Source: Poseidonocella sp. HB161398 (GTDB lineage Bacteria; Pseudomonadota; Alphaproteobacteria; Rhodobacterales; Rhodobacteraceae). From it: DNA of 64,000 nt. Location: the NCBI RefSeq assembly GCF_005870025.1, contig NZ_VATA01000008.1:62001-126000 (forward strand), read 5' to 3'. Both the position numbers and the translations under genes were made by a program. Below the pieces are notes generated by a model. That model saw only the letters and a program-made list of their open reading frames with translations. It did no database searches and had not been told where the DNA came from. Shown here one piece after another: positions 1 to 8,005 of this stretch (positions are counted from its first letter, which is position 1; every line of letters begins with the position of its first letter).

Positions 1-695
1 CCCGCCGATGTCCGAAGGGCATTTTCGTATGACCCGTTTCCCGTACCTTCCCGGCGCGCTCTGCCTGCTGGCGCCGTCCGCGGCCCGCGACAAGCTGGTC
101 TCGCTGCGCTCCCATTCCGTCCCGCCCGACTGGCGCCCGCCGGAGAAGGCTCGGCCGAGGGCCGCGGCGCGGTCGCCACGGAAGATCTGGCGCCGGGCGT
201 TCTCGCCCGCGCGGGCACCCAGGCGCGCAGCCGCCAGCCGCAGGACCGGGCGGGGGTGCAGTTCTTTCCCCGCGACCGGATCAGATTCGCCAATCGCGGC
301 AGCCGCCCGGATGTCGTCTACAGCGCCTTCCGGCGCTTCCTCGATCCCGGCACCTCCGCGGCGGAGGGGCTCTCGGGCGCGCTGGCCACGGCGACGGCCG
401 GCATCCCGGTCTGCCAGGAGACGCTGCGCGCCGACGGCACCCTCTTGCAGCAGGCCGCCTATGGCTGGAGCGGGGATCCGGGTCCGGCGTCCAGATCGGT
501 CGGCCGGAGGGCATCGCCACCACCGTCAATGCCAATGTCCTGCCGTGCGAGACCGTCTCGATCGTCATCGCGATGCCGGCCATCGCCACTGCCTGGGAGG
601 ACGGCCCCGCCGCCGGACCGGCCGCGGCGCCGCTGCCCTCGGGCGCGCTGGCCATGACCGGCGGGCTGCGCCGCCCGGCCCTCCCGTCCCGATAA
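1..695 (+). pseudogene. Unrecognised, frame-disrupted coding remnant
   Basis: I do not recognise this sequence. One frame is open from the left edge of the window to about position 480 and reads like ordinary protein around 250-480 (for example RFANRG and FRRFLDPGTSAAEGL). Protein-like sequence then continues in a different frame from about 483 to a TAA at 693-695 (for example GRPEGIATTVNANVLPCETV). The switch looks like one deleted base (or two inserted) near 478-485. It could be a decayed gene, a sequencing error in a live gene, or a chance open frame in GC-rich DNA. It sits 25 bases before a cytochrome c gene on the same strand, so it may once have been its operon partner. Confidence 0.3.
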
Positions 696-720
696 CCGCA
701 ACCAAAGAAAGGATCTTTCC

Positions 721-1218
721 ATGTCTCAGATATCCCGCCGCTTCGCCGTCCTTGCGATGGCCGCCTGCCTGCCCGCCGCCGCCCCAGCTGGAGAGGGACC
801 GGTCGAGCGCGGCGCCTACCTGGCGCGGCTGATGGACTGCGCCGGCTGCCACATGCCGCGCGGCGCCGATGGCGCGCCCCTGCCCGGAGCCGGGCTTTCG
901 GGCGGCTCGGTCGGCTTCGAGGTGCCGGGCTACGGCATCGTCTGGCCGCCGAACCTGACGCCGGACGCGGAAACCGGGCTGGGCGGCTGGAGCGATGCGG
1001 AAATCGCCGCCGCGCTGACCCGGGGGGTGCGTCCCGACGGGCGGGAGCTGGCGCCGGTGATGCCATGGCCGGGCTATGCCGGGCTGGCGCCGGACGACCT
1101 GGCGGCGCTGATCGCCTTCCTGCGCGCCGCGCCGCCCGTCGCCCATGCCGTTCCCGCGCCCGCGGGCTCGGGCGCCGATGCGGCAGGGCCCTATTTCACC
1201 GTGGCCCTGCCGCAGTGA
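721..1218 (+). CDS. Exported class I cytochrome c
   Basis: A 165-residue protein with an N-terminal export signal of about 23 residues ending near AAPAG. A single haem-attachment motif, CAGCH, lies at residues 40-44, and the likely axial methionine is M114 in the segment APVMPWPGY. The middle segment (NLTPDAETGLGGWSDAEI) and the C-terminal segment (LAPDDLAALIAFLRAAPP) match the small periplasmic cytochromes that accept electrons from periplasmic or membrane dehydrogenases. An AAAGAAAGGA ribosome-binding region lies just upstream of the ATG. The physiological donor is not visible because the only upstream neighbour is a disrupted frame. Family assignment is firm; the specific role is unknown. 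Confidence 0.85.
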   Translation: MSQISRRFAVLAMAACLPAAAPAGEGPVERGAYLARLMDCAGCHMPRGADGAPLPGAGLSGGSVGFEVPGYGIVWPPNLTPDAETGLGGWSDAEIAAALTRGVRPDGRELAPVMPWPGYAGLAPDDLAALIAFLRAAPPVAHAVPAPAGSGADAAGPYFTVALPQ

Positions 1219-1246
1219 TCCCCGCCGCCGGGCGCGGGGATCGGAG
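1219..1246. terminator. Convergent hairpin after the cytochrome gene
   Basis: The arms GATCCCCG and CGGGGATC form an inverted repeat directly after the cytochrome stop codon and before the stop of the convergent response-regulator gene. There is no T-run, so it is a possible bidirectional terminator or mRNA 3' end structure rather than a classical intrinsic terminator. Confidence 0.4.
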
Positions 1247-1267
1247 CGCCCGGCGGCGCGGCGCCTG

Positions 1268-2179
1268 CTAGAGCCCCGAGATCGCCCGGTCGGCGAGCAG
1301 CGCCGCCGCGGTGCGGTTGTCGACGCCCATTTTCTGGAAGACCTGCTCGAGATGCTTGTTCACGGTGCGGGCGCTCAGCTCCAGGATCTCGGCGATGTCC
1401 TTGTTGGTCTTGCCGCGGGTCAGCCAGAGCAGCACCTCGGCCTCGCGCTGGGTCAGGTCGAAGCGCTGCGCCAGCGTCTCGCGGCGGCCGAGCCGCGGCT
1501 CGGCAAGGAAGCGGATCAGGAACTGCCCGTCGGCGGTGGTGCCCATGAACTCGCAGCGACCGCCCGGCCGCTCGAAGGCCGCGACCTCGGAGACCGCGCG
1601 CCCTGCGAGGCTGCCGATCCAGCCGGACATCTCGGCATCGCCGATCGCCTGCGACACGGTCAGCGCCCCGCCCGCGGTCAGCGCCTCGCGCGCCAGCGGC
1701 GTCGCCCAGGAGACCCGCCCGGCGGCATCGGAGACGAAGATCGAGCGGCCGCCGGAATCCAGCGCGGCCCGGGCGGCCGAAAGCTGGCGGGCATTGACGG
1801 TATGGACGGTGACGCGGGCGATCACCTCGTCGACGCGCACCGGCTTCGAGACATAGTCGACCCCGCCCGCGGCAAGCCCGCGGCGGATGTCCTCGGTGCC
1901 CGAGAGGCCGGTCATGAAGATGATCGGCGCCTCGATCATCAAGGGCGGGGCCTTCAGCCGGCGGCAGGTCTCGAACCCGTCGATCCCGGGCATCATCGCG
2001 TCCATCAGGATCACGTCGGGCGAGATGCGGCGCACCAGCTCGATCGCGGCCTCGCCGTTGCGGGCGACAAGCACGGTCGTGCCGCTTTCCTCCAGCGCGG
2101 TGGAGACCATCCGCACCGATCCCGGATCGTCGTCGACGATCAGCGCGATCGAGGGCCGGTTCGCCGCCAAGGGCGTCAT
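1268..2179 (-). CDS. Response regulator, receiver plus LuxR-type HTH
   Basis: A 303-residue DNA-binding response regulator. The N-terminal receiver domain (about residues 12-130) has the acidic pair in IALIVDDDP, the phosphoacceptor D60 in VILMDAMMPG and the conserved lysine in YVSKPV. A linker of about 100 residues resembles a PAS-like fold, and the C-terminal LuxR/FixJ helix-turn-helix (about 235-300) reads LTQREAEVLLWLTRGKTNKD. The start is the ATG at 2179-2177, which overlaps the stop of the upstream kinase gene (ATGA), so the two are translationally coupled. It is the obvious partner of the transporter-kinase fusion and probably activates the divergent amide transporter operon. A longer upstream frame exists but lies inside the kinase gene. 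Confidence 0.88.
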   Translation of the reverse strand: MTPLAANRPSIALIVDDDPGSVRMVSTALEESGTTVLVARNGEAAIELVRRISPDVILMDAMMPGIDGFETCRRLKAPPLMIEAPIIFMTGLSGTEDIRRGLAAGGVDYVSKPVRVDEVIARVTVHTVNARQLSAARAALDSGGRSIFVSDAAGRVSWATPLAREALTAGGALTVSQAIGDAEMSGWIGSLAGRAVSEVAAFERPGGRCEFMGTTADGQFLIRFLAEPRLGRRETLAQRFDLTQREAEVLLWLTRGKTNKDIAEILELSARTVNKHLEQVFQKMGVDNRTAAALLADRAISGL

Positions 2180-5100
2180 GCTTCCATCCATTCCTGCAAC
2201 TTCCCCTCTATCTCGTCCATCCGGTAGTCCTGAAGCATGCCGCGCAGCTCGCCGATCTGCGCCCCGGTGCCGTCGCCGCGCGCCTCGATCGCGTCGAGCC
2301 GCGCCTCCAGCCCGCGGGCATGGCCGATCCGCGCGCTTTCGGCCAGCAGCGCCAGATCCGCCGCCGGGATGCGCTGGCGCAGCAGCGTGTCGGGCGCGGG
2401 GGCCGGGGGCGGCGGCTCGTATTCCAGCACGAGCTTGAGGAGCGCGGCAATCGTCTCGAGCAGCTCGGCGAGGTTGTAGGGCTTGGTGACGAAGGCGTCG
2501 CAGACCCCGTCGCCGGGATCGTGCTGCCCCGCCTCGAGCGCATGGCCCGAGCACATCAGCACCGGCGTCGCGCGGTAGCCCTCGCGGCGCAGCCGGTGGG
2601 CGAAGCTCCAGCCGTCCTCGCCGGGCAGGTCGATGTCCAGGACGAAGAGGTCCGGCCCGATATCCTGCAAGAGCCGCGTCGCGGTCTCGGCATCCGGGGC
2701 GGCGACGACATTGAAGCCGGCCGGGCGGAAATAGCTTTCGAAGAGGCGCAGGTGGTTCAGGTCGTCATCGACGATCATCAGCGTCCGCCGCCGCCCGGCA
2801 TAGCCGATGGCGCGGCGCGGCGCGCGCAGCCCCTCGCTGGTGGTCTGGCGCTCGGCATGGTCGGGGACCGAGGGCAGCATCATGCGCACGCGGAAGCTGC
2901 TGCCCTCGCCGGGGCGGCTCTCCACCGTGATCTCGCCGCCGGTGATCTCGACCAGCAGCCGGGTGATGGTCAGCCCCAGCCCCGAGCCGTTGCGCCCGGA
3001 ACTGGCGCCGCGCTCGAAGGGCAGCCAGATGCGCTCCAGCTGCGAGGGCTCGATGCCGATGCCGGTATCGCTGACCTCGATCCGGGCGATCTCGTTGCGG
3101 TAGCGGAAATTCAGCGTCACCGTGCCCCGGTCGGTGTAGCGGATGGCGTTGCTGAGCAGGTTGATGAAGATCTGGCGCAGCCGCTTCTCGTCGGCGATGA
3201 TCCAGGTCGGCAGCTTGCCCGAGGTGCGGATCACGAAATCCAGGTTCTTCTCGCGGGCGCGCAGCTCGAAGAGCTCGGCGATCTGGCCGAGGAAGGCCGG
3301 CAGGTTGATCCGGTCGCGGCTGAGATCGATGCGGCCGACCTCGATCTTCGAGATGTCGAGCAGCCCCTCGATCAGCCCGGCGAGATGCTCGGAAGAGCGG
3401 CGGATGGTCGAAACCGCCTCGCGCCGCCGCGGCGGGATGCCGGGATCGGCCTCGATGATCTGGGCGAAGCCGAAGATCGCGTTGAGCGGCGTGCGCAGCT
3501 CGTGGCTGAGCCCGGCAAGATAGCGGGTCTTGGCGGAATTCGCCGCCTCCGCCTTGTCCTTGGCCTCCTGCAGGGCGCGGTCGGTGCGCTCATGCGCGCG
3601 GATCTCGCGCAGGAGCCGCGAGGTCTGGCGCTCGGCCTCCTCGTTGGCCTTGGCGCGGGCCTCCTCGATCAGGATGAAGAGCCAGACGCCGATGCCGATC
3701 AGCACCATGGCGATGCAGAAGATGGTCAGCAGGATCGCGGTGAAGTTGCCGGCGTCGCGCCGGGTCCCGAGATACCACAGGAGCAGCGCGACGCCGCCGC
3801 TGAGCGCAGAGAAATGCAGCACGAAGAGCCCGAGCCGCGAGGTCAGGATCTTGCCTGCCGCGGGCGGCAGGCTTGTCTCCACCAGGCTGCGCAGCATCAC
3901 GCCCGCCCGGCCATGCGGCTTGCAGCTGTCGTTGCAGGAGCTTTCCAGCGAGCAGCAGAGCGAGCAGATCGGGCCGCTGTAGAAGGGGCAGTGCGCCATG
4001 TCCGGCGCCTCGAACTGGTAGCCGCAGACGCAGCAGGCGGTCTCTTCCGCGGCGGGGGCGTCGGGCGCCGCCGGGCGCGCCAGGTAGTAGCGGCCGCGTG
4101 TCGCCCAGGCGATGCAGGGCGCGGCCAGGAAGGCGGTGCCGAGCGCGATGAAGGCCGAGAGCGCTGCGCCGACCGGGCCGAACACCCCGCCATTGGCGGC
4201 GAAGCCCGCGATCACCGCGATGCCCGAGGCGCCGATTCCCACCGGGTTCAGGTCGTAGAGATAGGCGCGGCGGAACTCGATCCCCTTGGGGCTGAGCCCG
4301 AGCGGCTTGTTGACGACCAGATCGGCCACCAGCGCGCCGATCCAGGCCAGCGCCACGTTGGAGAACGCCGCCAGCGTCGATTCCAGCGCGGCGAAGACGC
4401 CGAACTGCATCAGCAGGTAGGCGATGCCGACATTGAAGAACAGCCACACCACCCGGCCGGGATGGCTGTGGGTGACGCGCGAGAAGAAGTTCGACCAGGC
4501 GATCGAGCCGGCATAGGCATTGGTGACGTTGATCTTGAGCTGCGACAGGATCACGAAGGCGCCGGTCAGCCCCAGCGCCAGCCAGGGCACCGGGATCACC
4601 GCGTCGAAGGCTGTGAAGTAGAGATGCGCGGGATCGGTCAGGTGGCTCGCGCCCACGCCCGCGCCGAGCGCCAGCACCGCCAGGAACGAGCCCGCCAGCA
4701 TCTTGGCGACGCCCAGAACCGCCCAGCCGGGCCCCGCGGCCAGCAGCGCCAGCCACCAGCGGCGGCGCTCGGCCGCGCTCCGGGGCTCGGGCAGGAAGCG
4801 CAGGAAATCGACCTGCTCGCCGATCTGCGCGATCAGCGACAGCACCACCGCCGAAGCCGCGCCGAAGGCCACGATCCCCTGGGCATGGCCGGCATGGATC
4901 CCCTCGAAGCCGGTCCAGGCCGCCGCATCCGCCCCCGCGAAGGGCAGCAGCAGGAAGGGCAGCAGGTGCAGCACGATCCAGAAAGGCTGGGTCCAGGCCT
5001 GGAAGCGGGAGATCTTGGAGAAGCCGCGGAAGACCAGCGGGATGATCGCCAGCGCGCTGAGGATGTAGCCCAGCGGCAGCGGCAGGCCGAAGCAGAATTC

Positions 5101-5523
5101 CAGCGCCAGCGCCAGGATCGTCGCCTCGAGTGCGAAGAAGATGAAGGTGAAGGTGGCGTAGATCAGCGAGGTGATGGTCGAGCCGATATAGCCGAAGCCC
5201 GCCCCGCGGGTCAGCAGGTCGATATCGGTGCCGTAGCGCGCCGCGTAGTAGCTGATCGGCAGCCCGGTGAGGAACAGGATCGCCCCGCCCACGAGGATGG
5301 CCAGCGCCGCCGTCTCGAAGCCGAAGCCCAGCGTCAGCGCGGCGCCGATCGTCTCGAGCGCCAGGAAGGAGATCGAGCCGATGGCGGTGTTCGCGACCCG
5401 GCCCGCCGACCAGCGCCGCGCGCGCTTCGCGGTGAAGCGCAGCGCGAAATCCTCCATCGTCTCGTCGGCCACCCACTGGTTGTATTCGCGCTTGGGGGGC
5501 GTGGCTTCCAGGTACCGTGTCAT
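2176..5523 (-). CDS. NCS1-type transporter fused to hybrid histidine kinase
   Basis: A 1,115-residue membrane sensor. Residues about 20-500 are a 12-helix NCS1 (purine/cytosine permease-like) transporter; about 525-575 is an unusual cysteine-rich stretch (CCVCGY, CPFY, CSLCCSLE, CNDSCK) that could bind metal; two further membrane helices and a coiled coil follow. The kinase core has H-box LSHELRTPLNAI with H674, the N-box and G-boxes (DTGIGIE, GSGLGLTI). A C-terminal receiver domain has D963 in FVLDIDLPGEDGW. The ATG at 5523 is chosen because GAGAGGAG precedes it. Its stop overlaps the response-regulator start. Divergence from the amide/urea ABC operon suggests it senses a nitrogenous compound through the transporter domain; that role is inferred. 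Confidence 0.9.
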   Translation of the reverse strand: MTRYLEATPPKREYNQWVADETMEDFALRFTAKRARRWSAGRVANTAIGSISFLALETIGAALTLGFGFETAALAILVGGAILFLTGLPISYYAARYGTDIDLLTRGAGFGYIGSTITSLIYATFTFIFFALEATILALALEFCFGLPLPLGYILSALAIIPLVFRGFSKISRFQAWTQPFWIVLHLLPFLLLPFAGADAAAWTGFEGIHAGHAQGIVAFGAASAVVLSLIAQIGEQVDFLRFLPEPRSAAERRRWWLALLAAGPGWAVLGVAKMLAGSFLAVLALGAGVGASHLTDPAHLYFTAFDAVIPVPWLALGLTGAFVILSQLKINVTNAYAGSIAWSNFFSRVTHSHPGRVVWLFFNVGIAYLLMQFGVFAALESTLAAFSNVALAWIGALVADLVVNKPLGLSPKGIEFRRAYLYDLNPVGIGASGIAVIAGFAANGGVFGPVGAALSAFIALGTAFLAAPCIAWATRGRYYLARPAAPDAPAAEETACCVCGYQFEAPDMAHCPFYSGPICSLCCSLESSCNDSCKPHGRAGVMLRSLVETSLPPAAGKILTSRLGLFVLHFSALSGGVALLLWYLGTRRDAGNFTAILLTIFCIAMVLIGIGVWLFILIEEARAKANEEAERQTSRLLREIRAHERTDRALQEAKDKAEAANSAKTRYLAGLSHELRTPLNAIFGFAQIIEADPGIPPRRREAVSTIRRSSEHLAGLIEGLLDISKIEVGRIDLSRDRINLPAFLGQIAELFELRAREKNLDFVIRTSGKLPTWIIADEKRLRQIFINLLSNAIRYTDRGTVTLNFRYRNEIARIEVSDTGIGIEPSQLERIWLPFERGASSGRNGSGLGLTITRLLVEITGGEITVESRPGEGSSFRVRMMLPSVPDHAERQTTSEGLRAPRRAIGYAGRRRTLMIVDDDLNHLRLFESYFRPAGFNVVAAPDAETATRLLQDIGPDLFVLDIDLPGEDGWSFAHRLRREGYRATPVLMCSGHALEAGQHDPGDGVCDAFVTKPYNLAELLETIAALLKLVLEYEPPPPAPAPDTLLRQRIPAADLALLAESARIGHARGLEARLDAIEARGDGTGAQIGELRGMLQDYRMDEIEGKLQEWMEA

Positions 5524-5537
5524 GGCGCTCCTCTCGC

Positions 5538-5583
5538 AGGACAGGAGCGGGCGCCCGCCGCTGCCGGTGGCCGTCCCTGTCCT
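5538..5583 (-). promoter_or_regulatory. Structured 5' leader of the sensor-kinase mRNA
   Basis: A perfect 8-base inverted repeat (AGGACAGG at 5538-5545 and CCTGTCCT at 5576-5583) encloses a GC-rich segment containing the self-complementary GGGCGCCC. It lies immediately upstream of the GAGAGGAG ribosome-binding site of the kinase gene. If transcribed it could fold and influence translation. Confidence 0.3.
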
Positions 5584-5620
5584 GAGCCCAGTGGGATAGG
5601 GGGGAATTCTGCGCAGGGCC

Positions 5621-5638
5621 ATACGTCATTCAACGTAT
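5621..5638. promoter_or_regulatory. Candidate operator in the divergent kinase/urtA promoter
   Basis: A perfect inverted repeat with half-sites ATACGT and ACGTAT separated by six bases lies between the divergent kinase and binding-protein genes, 64 bases before the urtA-like start. It is one of the few AT-rich patches in the region. Size and symmetry suit a dimeric LuxR-type response regulator, and the regulator encoded at 1268-2179 is the natural candidate. Binding is inferred. Confidence 0.45.
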
Positions 5639-5701
5639 ACCGCAGTGCAGCATGCTGAGGAATGCTCGGGGCAAGAAAACGGAACCCGCAGTGGAGGCCC
5701 C

Positions 5702-6982
5702 ATGTCCGACAACAAGAAAACCCCCGCCAACCCGTTGAAATCCGGTCCGAACCGCCGGGCGGTGCTGGCGGGCGGCGCGGCGCTGACGGCGTCGCTCTTC
5801 ACCCCGAAATTCCTGCGCGCCCAGGACTTCCCGACCGCCGCCGTCAACACCACCGGCCTGGCAGTCACCGACGACACCGTGACCATCGGCATCCTGCATT
5901 CGATCACCGGCACGATGGCGATTTCCGAGACCGGCTCGGTCCAGGCGGAAAAGCTCGCCATCGAGCAGATCAACGCCCAGGGCGGCATCCTCGGCCGCAA
6001 GATCGAGTTCATCCAGGAGGACGGCGCCTCCGACTGGCCGACCTTCGCCGAAAAGGCGCGCAAGCTCCTGGTCAACGACAAGGTCGCCTCGGTGATGGGC
6101 TGCTGGACCTCCGCCAGCCGCAAGGCGGTGCTGCCGGTCTTCGAGCAGAATAACGGCATGCTCTACTATCCGACCTTCTACGAGGGCCTCGAGCAGAGCC
6201 CGAACGTCATCTATACCGGCCAGGAGGCGACGCAGCAGATCATCGCCGGGCTCGACTGGGTGAACCGGACCAAGGGCGCCAAGAGCTTCTACCTGCTCGG
6301 CTCGGACTACATCTGGCCGCGCACCTCCAACAAGATCGCCCGCAAGCACATCGAGAACTTCATGGAGGGCTGCGAGGTCGTCGGCGAGGAGTACTATCCG
6401 CTCGGCCATACCCAGTTCAATTCGGTCATCAACAAGATCCGCCTGAAGAAGCCCGACGTGATCTACGCCATCGTCGTCGGCGGCTCGAACGTGGCCTTCT
6501 ACAAGCAGCTCAAGGCCGCGGGCATCGACATGACCAAGGAGGCGCCGCTGCTCCTGACCATCTCGGTCACCGAGGACGAGATCCGCGGCATCGGCGGCGA
6601 GAACATCGAGGGCGCCTATGCCTGCATGAAGTACTTCCAGTCGCTGAAGAACGAGAACAACCGCGCCTTCGTCGCCGCCTTCAAGGAGATGTGGGGCGAT
6701 GACATGGTGATCGGCGACGTCACGCAGGCGGCCTATCTGGGCCCCTGGCTGTGGAAGGCGGCGGTCGAGAAGGCGGGCTCCTTCGATGTCGACAAGGTGC
6801 GCGAGGCCAGCCCCGGCATCGAGCTGCCCACCGCGCCCGAGGGCTACGTGAAGATCCACGAGAACCACCACCTGTGGTCCAAGACCCGCGTCGGCCGCGC
6901 CCAGGCCGACGGCCAGTACGAGGTGGTCTACGAGACCGAGGACCTCGTCGAGCCGAACCCGTTCCCCGAAGGCTACCAGTAA
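5702..6982 (+). CDS. urtA: Urea/short-chain amide ABC transporter binding protein
   Basis: A 426-residue periplasmic binding protein of the UrtA/FmdD branch of the branched-chain amino acid transporter class. The N-terminus carries a Tat signal (NRRAVLAGGAALTAS, cleavage near LRAQ). Family features include VTIGILHSITGTMAISE, the AIEQINAQGG segment and VMGCWTSASRKAVLPVFE. The ATG at 5702 is preceded by GTGGAGG. It is first in an operon encoding two permeases, two ATPases, formamidase and FmdB. The formamidase, and the absence of urease genes, suggest amides rather than urea as the main substrate, but family similarity alone cannot separate them. Confidence 0.9.
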   Translation: MSDNKKTPANPLKSGPNRRAVLAGGAALTASLFTPKFLRAQDFPTAAVNTTGLAVTDDTVTIGILHSITGTMAISETGSVQAEKLAIEQINAQGGILGRKIEFIQEDGASDWPTFAEKARKLLVNDKVASVMGCWTSASRKAVLPVFEQNNGMLYYPTFYEGLEQSPNVIYTGQEATQQIIAGLDWVNRTKGAKSFYLLGSDYIWPRTSNKIARKHIENFMEGCEVVGEEYYPLGHTQFNSVINKIRLKKPDVIYAIVVGGSNVAFYKQLKAAGIDMTKEAPLLLTISVTEDEIRGIGGENIEGAYACMKYFQSLKNENNRAFVAAFKEMWGDDMVIGDVTQAAYLGPWLWKAAVEKAGSFDVDKVREASPGIELPTAPEGYVKIHENHHLWSKTRVGRAQADGQYEVVYETEDLVEPNPFPEGYQ

Positions 6983-6992
6983 GCCCGGCGGA

Positions 6993-7021
6993 GGGACCGG
7001 CCGTTTCCCCCGGCCGGTCCC
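6993..7021 (+). terminator. Intercistronic hairpin after urtA
   Basis: A perfect 11-base stem (GGGACCGGCCG and CGGCCGGTCCC) with a 7-base loop lies between the binding-protein gene and the first permease gene. Such structures often stabilise the binding-protein mRNA or attenuate downstream expression, giving more binding protein than membrane components. There is no T-run, so full termination is unlikely. Confidence 0.5.
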
Positions 7022-7070
7022 GGTTCGACGCCTCCTCCCCCTCAGCAGCGCGACACAGGAGCCACCGGTC

Positions 7071-7997
7071 ATGTTCTCCGGCTACTCGATGTCAGAGCTC
7101 GGCGCGATCTTTGCCATGCAGGGATTCGCCGGCCTGATCCTTTTCTCGGTCTTCGTCCTCATGGCGCTCGGCCTGGCCATCATCTTCGGCCAGATGGGCG
7201 TCATCAACATGGCCCATGGCGAGTTCATGATCCTCGGGGCCTATGTGACCTACATGGTCAGCCACGTGTTCCAGACCTGGCTGCCGGGCCTCTTCGGCCT
7301 CTACTTCTTCGTGGCGATGATCCTCGCCTTCATCGCTGCGGGGCTGCTCGGCATGGCGGTCGAATGGGCGATGATCCGGCATCTCTACAAGCGCCCGCTC
7401 GACACGCTGCTGGCGACCTGGGGGCTCAGCCTGATCCTGCAGCAGATCTACCGCTCGGTCTTCGGCGCGCGCGAAGTGGGCGTGACCATCCCCGACTGGA
7501 TGATGGGATCGCTGCCCCTGACCGATCTGATCGAGATCCCGATCAACGGCATCTTCGTCATGGTGCTGACCGTGGCGATCTCGGCGGCGGTCTACGTGAT
7601 GATGTTCCGCTCGCGCTGGGGCCAGCAGGTCCGCGCGATCAACCAGAACCGGGTGATGGCGGGCGCCGTCGGCATCGACACCGAGCGCACCGACCGGCTG
7701 ACCTTCGGGATCGGCTGCGGCGTGGCGGGCGTGGCGGGCGCGGCCTTCACCATGATCGGCTCCACCGGGCCGACCTCGGGACAGCTCTACATCGTCGACA
7801 CCTTCCTCGTCGTGGTCTTCGGCGGCGCCGCGAGCCTTCTGGGCACCATCGCCTCGGCCTTCACGATCAGCCAGGCGCAGTCGATCATGGAGTTCTTCCT
7901 GTCGGGCTCGATGGCCAAGGTCCTGACGCTGCTCGCCGTGGTCGGCATCCTGATGCTGCGGCCCCAGGGCCTCTTCGCCCTCAAGCTGCGCAAGTGA
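7071..7997 (+). CDS. urtB: Urea/amide ABC transporter permease, UrtB type
   Basis: A 308-residue inner-membrane permease of the LivH/UrtB family with about eight hydrophobic helices. Typical family segments are FGQMGVINMAHGEFMILGAYVT near the N-terminus and the cytoplasmic RAINQNRVMAGAVGID loop that contacts the ATPases. It ends with LRPQGLFALKLRK. The ATG at 7071 follows GACACAGGAGCC. It lies between the binding protein and the second permease, with only 8 bases before the next start, in the standard urtABCDE order. Confidence 0.9.
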   Translation: MFSGYSMSELGAIFAMQGFAGLILFSVFVLMALGLAIIFGQMGVINMAHGEFMILGAYVTYMVSHVFQTWLPGLFGLYFFVAMILAFIAAGLLGMAVEWAMIRHLYKRPLDTLLATWGLSLILQQIYRSVFGAREVGVTIPDWMMGSLPLTDLIEIPINGIFVMVLTVAISAAVYVMMFRSRWGQQVRAINQNRVMAGAVGIDTERTDRLTFGIGCGVAGVAGAAFTMIGSTGPTSGQLYIVDTFLVVVFGGAASLLGTIASAFTISQAQSIMEFFLSGSMAKVLTLLAVVGILMLRPQGLFALKLRK

Positions 7998-8005
7998 GGT
8001 CCCCG

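Noticed and set aside
2320-5658. A 1,112-codon open frame opposite the transporter-kinase gene
   Set aside because: Composition is Arg/Gln/Gly/Ala-biased without domains. The opposite frame contains complete NCS1, kinase and receiver motifs.
5639-5701. Sigma54-type (-24/-12) promoter for the amide operon
   Set aside because: Nitrogen genes often use sigma54, but no TGGC-N8-TTGC-like pair at the right spacing was found.
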